Below are positions 55,501-63,291 of a stretch of 64,000 nt of DNA, one piece after another. A program made the translations under genes and the position numbers. The stretch covers positions 1 through 64,000 of the forward strand of contig NZ_QNRJ01000017.1 in NCBI RefSeq assembly GCF_003315075.1, in the 5' to 3' direction. The notes below the pieces were generated by a model. It did no database searches and was not told the origin of the DNA. It was given only the letters and a program-made list of their open reading frames with translations. Each line of letters opens with the position of its first letter. Position 1 is the stretch's first letter. The stretch is from Rossellomorea aquimaris. GTDB taxonomy: Bacteria; Bacillota; Bacilli; Bacillales; Bacillaceae_B.

Positions 55501-56192
55501 CAAGATGCAAACGAATTCTCTACACTTTTTATAAAGTCGCTGAATGCCAATTCTTCTTCCTGGTGCTTATCAATCTGATTTACAATGAGATACAGCTTGA
55601 CTCCATGACGGATCATTTCCTTTGTGAACTCGAAGTTCACCTGAGATTGAACATGGTTATAATCCATCACATAAAAGACGGCGTCAGCAAGATGAATGGC
55701 CGATTCCGTTGACAGCCTGTGGGCATCATCCGTACTGTCTACACCCGGGGTATCTAAAATCGATACACCCTCCGGCATCTCACTTTTGCTTCGACCTATT
55801 TCTACAGAATATACTTCCTCTCCGTTTTTGCAGAAGTCCTTAATGGTGGAGAACTCATACGGTGCCTGAAAGTATAGGGGTTGGGAATGATGATAATGAA
55901 TTTTTGCGAAATCCGTTGGTGCATGGTGCACCTTTACTAAATTTGCACTGGTAGGGATTGGACTAGACGGGAGGATTTCTTCTCCCATTAAGTGATTGAT
56001 CATCGTTGACTTCCCTGCAGAGAAATGGCCGCAAAAGGCTAAAATCAATTCATGGTTGTGTAATTTCTCCGCTAATCTTTCTACCTTTGCAGCCCGCTCG
56101 TCGTCTCCGTTTTGAAGGAACCGATCGTGGTAGGCTGTAAGTTGTTGCAATGTATTATGTAATTGTGTACTTTTATGCTCTATCTGACTCAT
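52575..56192 (-). CDS. dynA: Two-headed bacterial dynamin DynA (YpbR)
   Basis: 1205 residues, two fused dynamin units. First GTPase: P-loop GHFSAGKST near 55-63, SSPIPTSAN switch, DTPGVDS. Second: GAFSAGKSS near 632-640, SPNPTTAS, DTPGADS. Long helical stalk and paddle regions follow each. DynA binds and fuses membranes and protects against pore-forming agents and phage. The length is close to B. subtilis DynA (about 1190). Confidence 0.95.
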   Translation of the reverse strand: MSQIEHKSTQLHNTLQQLTAYHDRFLQNGDDERAAKVERLAEKLHNHELILAFCGHFSAGKSTMINHLMGEEILPSSPIPTSANLVKVHHAPTDFAKIHYHHSQPLYFQAPYEFSTIKDFCKNGEEVYSVEIGRSKSEMPEGVSILDTPGVDSTDDAHRLSTESAIHLADAVFYVMDYNHVQSQVNFEFTKEMIRHGVKLYLIVNQIDKHQEEELAFSDFIKSVENSFASWGVVPNGMFFTSLKAPHHPHNDLEKLESLIEEQVKKKSELIEASAESAISQLRSEHEKWYEEALEKVEEKGRDILTADEWNDKASLLQAESRLIDTLAKNNVKTIKDHFEEERREILKNAYLMPFETRELAKDFLESRQSDFKVGFLFSKQKTEDEKALRIRKFREDINTRIESQLEWHLKTLGKNMDKEYSPSSGQPIKWDQLSLEVDETFLIDLIKPGAGITSDYVLQYCDDLSEELKRKARNITNDLIEATLNEVESASAVENSALETELNELQKKTGVIYQWNTLHEEKTIQLRKLMNIEIDQRQADSVLQQWIVNWKARAEEYILATDMELDQKEKTTRTREKVETEPRQQQQASIEEVIERLETMTSVFRKYKGFRKTADLLEGKKERLSNQSFTIALFGAFSAGKSSFANALLGKKILPVSPNPTTASINRINPVSEVGEHETAHVQIKTYDQLFQDIVHSLSYFNRSVSTLDEAMEVVPALTSEGSGKENVHLSFLQAFTNGYPAFKDSIGMTKKANLDEYRGFVADEAQACFVESIDLYYDCDITRQGITLVDTPGADSINARHTGVAFEYIKNADAILFVTYYNHAFAKADREFLIQLGRVKDTFELDKMFFVVNAIDLASGEEEKNEVIDYVETQLVQYGIRFPRIFGVSSLQALREADSEKSGMDLFKKEFQTFIQNELVSMSIESALSEWDRGLQRFNQYIHTASSDKAYKEVRKQELNDAKVEVRSLIDTKSVHPLEIEMQQESKELVYYVKQRVFFRVSDFYKEAFHSGLFLQYSNQSQAIKEGLKEFLASVGFDLAQEMRATSLRIQQFIQKLLSEHWLVLEEMIQQVEKELVLSPQDYQNESTIEFENALKQTELRLFEEAFSSFKNPKHFFEQGGKKSVQEKLEALLHEPADSYLEQEQKRLEGWGASYLSREFDKLKEEMLIQVMEQIDSNIDALESVQDLNKLKYDLEQLEQIQS

Positions 56193-56334
56193 TGTACTAG
56201 TTCCTTTCTGTTTTCAGAAAAATGATAACGGTTTTATTTTATCGTATTTATCTCAATTTCTCTATGAAATCATATCAAGCAAAGGAAATAATGATAACGA
56301 TATCAGTATATGCAGATGGTTTATTGAGTGAAAA

Positions 56335-56366
56335 AACAAAAAAGCCCTCTTCCGGAGAAGAAGGCT
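56335..56366 (-). terminator. Terminator of the Fur-box small gene
   Basis: AGCCCTCTTC/GAAGAAGGCT stem; minus-strand copy followed by TTTTTTG. Confidence 0.75.
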
Positions 56367-56372
56367 ATGTAT

Positions 56373-56543
56373 CTATCGAGTTGTTTCGGTTGCAATCAGG
56401 TTTGAATGAACAAAAGTTTTTGAGTTTTTCTGGTATGAAGATATTTTCTTTTCTTGTGCTGAATCCTTCATCACATTTGATAAAACATACTTCATCATGA
56501 AGCCATACACTATTACAGTAAACACTATCAGAAACGATACCAT
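56373..56543 (-). CDS. 56-residue membrane protein with Fur boxes upstream
   Basis: ATG behind GGTGGGG. One helix (MVSFLIVFTVIVYGFMMKYVL) then a charged tail with many Ser/Lys. No Cys and no family known to me. Own promoter region with two Fur-like sites and own terminator, so it is probably made in iron shortage. Confidence 0.6.
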   Translation of the reverse strand: MVSFLIVFTVIVYGFMMKYVLSNVMKDSAQEKKISSYQKNSKTFVHSNLIATETTR

Positions 56544-56575
56544 ATTTGTCCCCACCCTTTTGTTAATATATAAAT

Positions 56576-56590
56576 GAGAATAATTTTCAT
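56576..56590 (-). promoter_or_regulatory. Fur box 1
   Basis: TGAGAATAATTTTCA agrees with the 7-1-7 Fur consensus (TGATAATNATTATCA) at all but two places. It lies 33 bases before the small-gene start, likely over its promoter. Confidence 0.65.
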
Positions 56591-56615
56591 CTTCAATTAG
56601 AATCTTATCAAAAAC

Positions 56616-56630
56616 GATAATCATTTTCAA
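56616..56630 (-). promoter_or_regulatory. Fur box 2
   Basis: CGATAATCATTTTCA, again 7-1-7 with two mismatches, 25 bases upstream of box 1 and just outside the end of ypbQ. Confidence 0.55.
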
Positions 56631-56638
56631 TAAGAAAA

Positions 56639-57214
56639 TTATTTTTCTTTTTTGATTAGGGGAATCCAACCTTTAGTATGGAGGTGGACGCTTTCGTAAT
56701 CGGTTTCAATTCGGAGGGCATCTTCCTCCAGTGGGATACGGATAGAGAGAATGAATTGATTCAATAGTGCAAAGATAAAAAGTGTCCAATACGCATGAAA
56801 GAGCAACGGCACAATCAAGAATTCCAATGTAACGATAAAATAATTAGGATGTTTCAAATATTTATAAGGACCTCTCGCCACCACTTCAGCGCTCGGAAGC
56901 ACAATGATTTTCGTATTCCAATACTTCCCGAGGGAAGAGATCACCCACATTCTTCCCAGCTGAGTCAGGATAAAACCAGTCAACAGAAGAGGCCAATAGG
57001 TATTAACCCCAGTATGAAAGATCCCTCCTTCTATTAATAGGGAAACAAAAAACGCTATATGGATAGCGACCATCAGTTTATAATGGGATTGTCCATATTC
57101 TTTCGCTCCCTGCTCCTTCATCCACTTTTCATTTGATCTGGCGATGTACAGCTCCACAAGTCTCTGAATCAGGAGTACAGAAAAAAACAGGATAAAATAA
57201 AGCATCATTCCCAC
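56639..57214 (-). CDS. ypbQ: Isoprenylcysteine carboxyl methyltransferase-like membrane enzyme (YpbQ/BpsB)
   Basis: 191 residues, about five helices. GPYKYLKHPNYFIVTLEF and the end RIPLEEDALRIETDYESV are the marks of the family. In B. subtilis this protein methylates the alkylpyrones made by the type III polyketide synthase BpsA. It overlaps bpsA by 10 bases here. Confidence 0.92.
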   Translation of the reverse strand: MGMMLYFILFFSVLLIQRLVELYIARSNEKWMKEQGAKEYGQSHYKLMVAIHIAFFVSLLIEGGIFHTGVNTYWPLLLTGFILTQLGRMWVISSLGKYWNTKIIVLPSAEVVARGPYKYLKHPNYFIVTLEFLIVPLLFHAYWTLFIFALLNQFILSIRIPLEEDALRIETDYESVHLHTKGWIPLIKKEK

Positions 57215-58275
57215 CTCATCAAAAGCAGTTCTGAACTGAATCCCGGTCCTAAAGCTGTACCTAACCCTATATCTCCCCGTTCACAGCCTTTATTCATGAA
57301 TTCCTTCAGGACATACAGTATCGTTACAGAGGACATGTTCCCATATTGCTTCAACACCTTCATAGATTCAGATGTCATACTTTCATCCATCCCTAAAGCT
57401 TCCTGGTAGGCTTCAATGACTTTCCTTCCGCCGGGATGAGCTACGAAATGTTTAATGTCTTCAAGCCTGAGATCATTATCGTGGATGAATCCCTCCACAT
57501 TCGGACGAAGCCAGTTCTTTACAAGTGTTGGAATATCCTTTGAAAACACCACATACAGACCATTATTCTTTACTTCCCATCCCATCACATCAAGGGAATC
57601 CCGGAGCAATGTCGACTGGGTGGCAAAGATGGTTGGCAGAGGATGTGAAATGTCTTTGAGCACCTGACTATCATCACCACATATAACGGCACAAGCCACC
57701 CCATCCGCAAATAATGAGGTACCAATCAGATTGCTCTTTGACCGATCTCCATGCTGAAAGGTGAGAGAACACAGTTCAATGGAGAGGACGAGAACATTCG
57801 CTTTAGGAAAAGCTAAACAGTATTCATAGGCACGTGACAATCCACTCGCTCCACCTGCACACCCCAATCCCCAAATCGGGATTCGTTTTACATGAGATGA
57901 GAATGGCAGATGATTCATAATTCTCGCTTCGAGACTTGGTGTCGCTATCCCTGAGGTTGATATCGTAATGATTGCATCAATATCTTCTAATGTAAGTTGA
58001 TGTCGGGATAAGCTCTTCTTAACAACTTTGCTGCCTAATTCAACAGCATGATGAATGAATTCATCATTCTTCTCTTGAAAGGTATGCTCCTTTGAGAACC
58101 AGTCGATATCTTTTACGAAATAACGACTGTCTATTTCTCCATTTTCAAACACGGTGAGAAGACGTCTGATATCTTTAAAACTTTTGGAAAACAACTGTTT
58201 CGCAAATTCCGCCGCTTCTTTTTGCGTAATTTTCACAGGGGGAACCTCGGTTTCGACTGAGACAATTTTAGGCAT
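57205..58275 (-). CDS. bpsA: Type III polyketide synthase (BpsA, chalcone synthase-like)
   Basis: 356 residues. Active-site Cys in IWGLGCAGGASGL, late His in VAHPGGRKVIEA and Asn in LKQYGNMSS: the Cys-His-Asn triad. Condenses long-chain acyl-CoA with malonyl-CoA into alkylpyrones, which YpbQ then methylates. The pair is a small secondary-metabolism operon giving membrane lipids of unclear role. Confidence 0.94.
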   Translation of the reverse strand: MPKIVSVETEVPPVKITQKEAAEFAKQLFSKSFKDIRRLLTVFENGEIDSRYFVKDIDWFSKEHTFQEKNDEFIHHAVELGSKVVKKSLSRHQLTLEDIDAIITISTSGIATPSLEARIMNHLPFSSHVKRIPIWGLGCAGGASGLSRAYEYCLAFPKANVLVLSIELCSLTFQHGDRSKSNLIGTSLFADGVACAVICGDDSQVLKDISHPLPTIFATQSTLLRDSLDVMGWEVKNNGLYVVFSKDIPTLVKNWLRPNVEGFIHDNDLRLEDIKHFVAHPGGRKVIEAYQEALGMDESMTSESMKVLKQYGNMSSVTILYVLKEFMNKGCERGDIGLGTALGPGFSSELLLMRWE

Positions 58276-58473
58276 AAACTAATCACTCCTTACACTTCCA
58301 TGTAAGGATAGCTTTTCCATTCATTCACAAATCATGTATGGATCCCGTATTCCTTACCAACAGAGTTTTTTTCATCCATAAAGTTCATTTTAATGAAAAT
58401 AATGCTAAATAATACGTCTTTTGAACCAGGTATTATGGTATGATTACAGCGACAGAATAGTGGAGGAAACGAC

Positions 58474-58923
58474 ATGATTTTAACGAGAAGTGTCACAGAT
58501 ATACTAAATAGTTCTATTGAAGCGATTAAAGGGGTGATTCCCCTATACATTGACGTTTTACAGCCCTCGTTACTGACGGAGCCCTTTAGTCAGCATAAAA
58601 TCGGTGTACTCATTGGAATTACCGGAGATGTACGGGGCCGAATGATTATAGATGGTGAAGAAGAGAGCTTTCAATCCCTGGGGGCATCAATGTTCGGCAT
58701 GCCATTAGAAGGAGAAATGCTTGAATCTTTTGCAGGTGAATTAGGAAATATGATTGCAGGCAACCTCGCTACTCTATTAGCTCAAGCCGGTCATACCCTG
58801 GACATCACTCCCCCTACCGTCATTGTTGGACAATCGAAAATGTACGGGTTCGAAAAAGCCCTAAAGCTGCCCATAGTCATTGAAAATGTGGGAGATTTCT
58901 TAGTGATTCTTATGATTGAATAA
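58474..58923 (+). CDS. cheX: CheX-like chemotaxis phosphatase
   Basis: 149 residues. The CheX/CheC signature ESFAGELGNMIAGNLATLL has the catalytic Glu and Asn that hydrolyse CheY-phosphate. Full family length. Divergent from bpsA. It may tune the signal of chemoreceptors such as the one at 19541. Confidence 0.9.
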   Translation: MILTRSVTDILNSSIEAIKGVIPLYIDVLQPSLLTEPFSQHKIGVLIGITGDVRGRMIIDGEEESFQSLGASMFGMPLEGEMLESFAGELGNMIAGNLATLLAQAGHTLDITPPTVIVGQSKMYGFEKALKLPIVIENVGDFLVILMIE

Positions 58924-58937
58924 TTGCCTGAAATAGA

Positions 58938-58973
58938 TAAAAGGCTAACCTCAATTAATTGGTTAGCCTTTTA
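58938..58973. terminator. Two-way terminator, cheX / SDR
   Basis: AAAAGGCTAACC/GGTTAGCCTTTT hairpin between convergent genes. Confidence 0.88.
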
Positions 58974-58977
58974 GTGA

Positions 58978-59754
58978 TTAGAAACCTTGAATGGTCATTC
59001 CGCCATCTACGAAAATGGTTTGACCGGTAACGTAATTCGAAGCATCCGAGGAGAGGAAAACAGCCGGTCCCACAAGTTCTTCCAGTTCACCGATTCTTTT
59101 TAAAGGTGTAACAGCCAGAATATCGTTTACATATTCTTCATTTTGCAATAATTCTGCCGTTAATGGTGTTTTAAAATACCAAGGTCCGATACTATTCACA
59201 TTGATATTGTATTTTCCCCATTCCATGGCTAGAACCTTCGTCATTTGAATCATGGCTGCTTTCGTTGAAGCGTACACAACACCTGTACGTAAGGCAACGT
59301 GACCAGCGACAGACGCTATGTTAATGATCTTCCCCTGATTCTTCTCCATCATATGTTTACCCGCTTCCTGACTCATCATAAAAGCAGATTTTAGATTTGT
59401 ATCCATGATGGTTTGCCACTCTTGATCCGTAACCTCAAGGGCAGTAGAACGGATATTCATTCCTGCGTTATTAATCAAAATATCAATGGAACGATTTTGA
59501 TTTTCTATGTAAGAAATCGCTTTTCGAATTTCCTCCCGAGATGTTACATCTGTCGGGATGATATACGCCCTTCTACCGAGCTTTTCTATTTCACTTGCCG
59601 TATCTTCTAAATCATTCCGCGTTCTGGATAGCAGGACTACATCCGCACCTGCTTCTGCTAAACCAATACTGAGAGCCCGTCCAATTCCACGGCCTGCCCC
59701 GGTGACGGCAGCCAATTTATCATTTAATGCAAATGAAGGTAAATACATCCTCAC
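58978..59754 (-). CDS. Short-chain dehydrogenase/reductase
   Basis: 258 residues. Cofactor motif VTGAGRGIGRAL, NNAGMN, catalytic Ser in ASVAGH and YASTK (Tyr, Lys). An Arg after the second strand (LLSRTRND) favours NADP(H). Substrate unknown; the C-terminus resembles gluconate or 3-oxoacyl dehydrogenases. Confidence 0.9.
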   Translation of the reverse strand: MRMYLPSFALNDKLAAVTGAGRGIGRALSIGLAEAGADVVLLSRTRNDLEDTASEIEKLGRRAYIIPTDVTSREEIRKAISYIENQNRSIDILINNAGMNIRSTALEVTDQEWQTIMDTNLKSAFMMSQEAGKHMMEKNQGKIINIASVAGHVALRTGVVYASTKAAMIQMTKVLAMEWGKYNINVNSIGPWYFKTPLTAELLQNEEYVNDILAVTPLKRIGELEELVGPAVFLSSDASNYVTGQTIFVDGGMTIQGF

Positions 59755-59815
59755 ACCACCCTGCCCATTATTTGAATCTTCTATATATTAACACAGTCCC
59801 TTTATCAAGAAAACT

Positions 59816-59950
59816 TTAACCGTTTTTCTTATTGCCTTGTCCATTTTGAACATGAATATCGATTTGCCCCTCGACAACGATCTGACATTGAGGACAAACC
59901 GTTTTCTCAGAATAGATCTGGCAGCACTGTTTACAATAATATTTTTCCAT
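59816..59950 (-). CDS. 44-residue zinc-ribbon protein
   Basis: Start at the ATG behind a run of eight G. YCKQCCQIY and TVCPQCQIVV give two CxxC knuckles. Otherwise unknown. It may be an anti-sigma or rubredoxin-like small protein; nothing decides it. Confidence 0.6.
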   Translation of the reverse strand: MEKYYCKQCCQIYSEKTVCPQCQIVVEGQIDIHVQNGQGNKKNG

Positions 59951-60073
59951 CAGATAGCCCCCCCCATGAATTGCCCACTCATACACTTTATGCACATTCT
60001 TGACACATGTGAACCAATTAAAAGACCTATCTCTTCCTGACTTCACATTTATTTCACAATATTTAAAGTAACC

Positions 60074-60089
60074 TGTGACATTTATCACA
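60074..60089 (+). promoter_or_regulatory. Crp/Fnr-type operator before the ba3 oxidase operon
   Basis: TGTGACATTTATCACA is a perfect TGTGA-N6-TCACA palindrome. With the -10 TATGAT at 60112-60117 its centre is about 42 bases before the likely start, the classical place for a class II activator. Confidence 0.7.
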
Positions 60090-60111
60090 GATTCAAAGCG
60101 GTTTGCACCGT

Positions 60112-60117
60112 TATGAT
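60112..60117 (+). promoter_or_regulatory. Likely -10 box of the ba3 oxidase operon
   Basis: TATGAT, without a good -35, which suits an activator-dependent promoter. Confidence 0.5.
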
Positions 60118-60163
60118 AGTGATAACAAAATCAATCATCCAATAGATGAAAGGAATGAGATAT

Positions 60164-60313
60164 ATGCCGAAACCGGAATTGCATCAAAAAACAGAGGTTA
60201 AGGTCGAAGAGTCTACTTCATTAAAAGGTACATTTACTTCGGTTCTGTTTTTAGGCGGGTTTTTAGTGCTTACTTGGCTAGGGGTATTCATACTATTTTT
60301 AAATCGTTTTTAA
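60164..60313 (+). CDS. cbaD: Cytochrome c oxidase subunit IIa (CbaD-like)
   Basis: 49 residues with one C-terminal helix (SVLFLGGFLVLTWLGVFILF). The small subunit IIa of ba3 oxidases has this size and lies before subunit II. GAAAGGAATGAG before the ATG. Confidence 0.82.
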   Translation: MPKPELHQKTEVKVEESTSLKGTFTSVLFLGGFLVLTWLGVFILFLNRF

Positions 60314-60332
60314 TTTTGAAGGAGTGGTTTAC

Positions 60333-60809
60333 ATGCACATGCATCGTTATGAAAAATGGTGGTTAACGTTAGGAACAGGGTCTCTTATTTTATTTTTAAT
60401 TATTTTAGGCATCAGTGCTTTTCACCAAGGACATCAACCCCCAAGCGCGAAAGCATACGTCAATCCCGAACAAGTGGATAAAACCTCGCCTTTTAACGAA
60501 CCGGGATTGAAGAGAGTGGAAGGAAAAGCTTGGGATTACGAGCTAGTGTTTGTTGCATCTGCGTTTCTCTACACACCCGGGGAAATTGAAGTACCTAAAG
60601 GATCTACACTGAAAATCATAGCCACAACAAAAGACGTTGTCCACGGATTTGAAGTCGCAGGGACAAATATCAATATGATGCTTGAACCCGGGTTTGTAAG
60701 TGAATATACAACAACCCTTGATAAGACAGGGGAATTTCTCGTTGTCTGTAATGAATATTGTGGTGTGGGTCATCACACAATGAAATCTATGATTAAGGTG
60801 GTGGACTAA
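60333..60809 (+). CDS. cbaB: Cytochrome c oxidase subunit II, ba3 type
   Basis: 158 residues from the ATG behind AAGGAG. One N-terminal helix and a CuA domain: the site CNEYCGVGHHTM gives the two Cys, His and Met ligands, and HGFEV the other His. A single helix instead of two is typical of ba3 enzymes. Takes electrons from cytochrome c on the outer face of the membrane. Confidence 0.93.
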   Translation: MHMHRYEKWWLTLGTGSLILFLIILGISAFHQGHQPPSAKAYVNPEQVDKTSPFNEPGLKRVEGKAWDYELVFVASAFLYTPGEIEVPKGSTLKIIATTKDVVHGFEVAGTNINMMLEPGFVSEYTTTLDKTGEFLVVCNEYCGVGHHTMKSMIKVVD

Positions 60810-60810
60810 A

Positions 60811-62457
60811 ATGAAACGATTTATAAGGATTGATAAAAAAGATGCTACATTGGCGTTGGCACATATTTATGTAGGCTTTATTGCCTTGGCCCTAGGTGGG
60901 TTGGCAGGGTTATTACAAGTGTTGGTAAGGTCAGGGAAGTTCATATTGCCTGCAGGAATCGGCTATTATCAAGTGTTAACGGTTCACGGTGTATTACTGG
61001 GATTAGTATTGACCACTTTCTTCATCTTAGGATTCCAGCACGCTGCCATCTCCCGAACATCCGGAGCCTATTCCGGGAAATCCCGTTTGTTAGGCTGGTC
61101 AGGATTCTGGGTCATGCTGATCGGCACAATCATGGCCGCTGTAATGATTCTATTAAATGAAGCGACTGTACTTTATACTTTCTATGCTCCTCTGCAGGCA
61201 CACTGGATATTCTACTTAGGGTTGACCTTCGTCGTTGTTGGAAGCTGGTTAGGCGGGGCCGGCATGATCATCAAATATGTAAGCTGGCGAAAAGAAAACC
61301 CCGGTCAACCAAGCCCTCTGTTAACATTCATGGCCATCATCAATACCGTCTTGTGGATTGTCGCCACCATTGGTGTGGCAGGAACGGTTTTATTCCAGCT
61401 CCTTCCTTGGTCTCTTGGTCTCGTTGATCGGGTGGATGTACTCGTAAGCAGAACATTATTCTGGTATTTCGGTCATCCCCTTGTATATTTTTGGCTGCTG
61501 CCTGCCTATATGGCATGGTATGTCATTATTCCAAAGATCATCGGTGGAAAAATATTTTCAGATTCGTTAGCCAGACTTTCCTTTATATTGTTTCTCCTAT
61601 TCTCTATTCCTGTAGGTTTTCATCACCAATTAGTGGAGCCGGGAATTGACGCGTATTGGAAATTTTTACAGGTAGTCCTTACCTTTATGGTTGTCATACC
61701 TTCCTTGATGACTGCATTTTCTCTGTTCGCTACCTTTGAAATGTACGGCAGATCCAAAGGAGCTACCGGTTTGTTTGGATGGTTTAAGAAGTTACCATGG
61801 GGAGATGCACGCTTTACAGTGCCGTTTATCGGCATGGTTGCCTTTATCCCGGCAGGGGCAGGTGGGTTAATCAATGCCTCGAACCAGATGAACCAGGTTG
61901 TTCATAATACCATCTGGGTTACCGGTCACTTTCACTTAACCTTGGCCACTTCTGTTGTATTGACGTTCTTCGGTATATCCTATTGGCTCGTGCCTCATTT
62001 AACAGGACGCGTCTTAACGAAAGCAATGAACAAACTGGCGATCGTGCAAGCCATAGTGTGGTCTGTAGGAATGGGCATCATGTCAGGTGCCATGCATGCT
62101 GTCGGCTTACTCGGCGCTCCAAGAAGATCCTCTTTTTCAACTTATGGGGATGCACCGCAAGCCCTTGAATGGATCCCATATCAAGTTGCACAAGCCATCG
62201 GGGGAACGATCCTCTTTATCGGGATCATTCTTGTTCTATACATCTTTATCAATCTCGCATTCTTCGCACCTAAAGGAGACGAAGAGTTCCCAGTCGGTGA
62301 AAAAGCCGAAGCTGCTGAGAAAACCCCAATGGCTCTTGAAAACTGGAGGATTTGGTTAACCATCTTAGCAGCTCTCATTCTCGTTGCCTATACCGTTCCG
62401 TTCATAGACATGATTCAAAACGCGCCGCCTGCGTCAAAAGGGTATCGTTTGTGGTAA
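60811..62457 (+). CDS. cbaA: Cytochrome c oxidase subunit I, ba3 type
   Basis: 548 residues, about thirteen helices. Heme and copper ligands: VHGVLLGL, GHPLVYFWLLPAY (His and Tyr of CuB), HHQ and TGHFHLTLAT. The B-type haem-copper oxidases bind oxygen tightly and suit low oxygen, in line with the Fnr-type site upstream. Starts one base after subunit II ends. Confidence 0.94.
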   Translation: MKRFIRIDKKDATLALAHIYVGFIALALGGLAGLLQVLVRSGKFILPAGIGYYQVLTVHGVLLGLVLTTFFILGFQHAAISRTSGAYSGKSRLLGWSGFWVMLIGTIMAAVMILLNEATVLYTFYAPLQAHWIFYLGLTFVVVGSWLGGAGMIIKYVSWRKENPGQPSPLLTFMAIINTVLWIVATIGVAGTVLFQLLPWSLGLVDRVDVLVSRTLFWYFGHPLVYFWLLPAYMAWYVIIPKIIGGKIFSDSLARLSFILFLLFSIPVGFHHQLVEPGIDAYWKFLQVVLTFMVVIPSLMTAFSLFATFEMYGRSKGATGLFGWFKKLPWGDARFTVPFIGMVAFIPAGAGGLINASNQMNQVVHNTIWVTGHFHLTLATSVVLTFFGISYWLVPHLTGRVLTKAMNKLAIVQAIVWSVGMGIMSGAMHAVGLLGAPRRSSFSTYGDAPQALEWIPYQVAQAIGGTILFIGIILVLYIFINLAFFAPKGDEEFPVGEKAEAAEKTPMALENWRIWLTILAALILVAYTVPFIDMIQNAPPASKGYRLW

Positions 62458-62462
62458 AAAGA

Positions 62463-62580
62463 AAAGCGGAGGCGGCTCGCCCTGGGGCGACAAGCATAAG
62501 CCAAGTAACCCGGAAAGGCGCTCTTTGCCTTTTTGGGTTACTTGGCTTATGACCTCGAGCCCCAAGCCGCCGGAGCTGGA
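62463..62580 (+). repeat. Family-R structured repeat, copy 2
   Basis: Outer stem GGCGGCT/AGCCGCC, then GGGGC/GCCCC, conserved CATAAG/CTTATG extended by CCAAGTAACCC/GGGTTACTTGG, and tip AAAGGC/GCCTTT. Immediately follows the cbaA stop. Confidence 0.88.
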
Positions 62581-62588
62581 CATATCGA

Positions 62589-62706
62589 AAAGCGGAAGGG
62601 CTTTGCCCAGAGGCGACAAGCATAAGGCGGCCCCACCGGAAAGGTGCTCTTTGCCTTTTTGGTGGGGCTGACTTATGACCTCGAGCCTCTAAGCCCTGGA
62701 GCTGGA
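62589..62706 (+). repeat. Family-R structured repeat, copy 3
   Basis: Same plan, other bases: outer GGGCTT/AAGCCC, then AGAGGC/GCCTCT, CATAAG/CTTATG, GCCCCACC/GGTGGGGC. Tandem to copy 2, 8 bases apart. Confidence 0.88.
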
Positions 62707-62714
62707 CATCGCGA

Positions 62715-62729
62715 AAAGCGGAGGCGGCA
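62715..62729 (+). repeat. 5' fragment of family R after copy 3
   Basis: AAAGCGGAGGCGGCA, the start of a further unit that breaks off, as after copy 1. Confidence 0.75.
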
Positions 62730-62771
62730 TGGTCAGGAACGAAATTACTAAATGTATACTTATACTAATGG

Positions 62772-62803
62772 AAAAGAGGCTGCCCCTGGCAGCCTCTCTT
62801 CTA
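62772..62803 (-). terminator. Terminator of the GyrI-like gene
   Basis: GAGGCTGCC/GGCAGCCTC hairpin; minus-strand copy runs into TCTTTTCC. Confidence 0.82.
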
Positions 62804-63269
62804 TTTCTCTTTAATTGGAACAAACAACTCTAATTTCCTCTTGTCATCCGTTTCGTTGATTTCCCTGTCTTGAGATAAAAATTTCTCGACACTCAGTCTG
62901 GAGTGTGTCTTTTTCATAGCCATTCTCCTTAATCCAATTAAAGATCGAAAAGTAGGCCTGTTCCACTTCCGTTGACAGCCCTTCATAAAGAGCGTGAGCA
63001 TAATCACCGGAAGGGAGGGACAGTTCCACTAACCCCGGTGGAAGCTTTTCCACACGATCAACCTCTACGGTACAATAATACGTAAAATCAGTCGCTCTGT
63101 CATGGAAAGGGGCGTATATGCATTCATCTCCATTGATGTGGTGAATGGATGGGATCATCTGTAGAAACTTAGTGAAGAGTCTCGGGATCTCAGCCCCTCT
63201 TCCATACGGACCTGTCCAGCCTATTCCAACAAGCAATTTATCATCCAGTGATGCAACGTTGATTTCCAT
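62801..63269 (-). pseudogene. GyrI-like small-molecule-binding protein with a frameshift
   Basis: The first frame (to 62844) gives 141 residues of the AraC effector-binding/GyrI fold (MEINVASLDDKLLVGIGWTG, LPSGDYAHALYEG) but ends oddly in RQGNQRNG. The expected ending, DDKRKLELFVPIKEK, sits in another frame and stops at 62801. One base gained or lost between about 62870 and 62910 separates them. The protein would lack its last strand. A sequencing error is the alternative. Confidence 0.75.
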
Positions 63270-63291
63270 GATTTTGCCTCCAATGTATTCG

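Noticed and set aside
62402..62623. Proteins in the frames covering the family-R repeats
   Set aside because: These frames exist only because the hairpins lack stops; they overlap the cbaA end or repeat DNA.
62463..62729. CRISPR array
   Set aside because: Only two full units of about 118 bases with large internal palindromes and no spacers; a structured repeat, not CRISPR.
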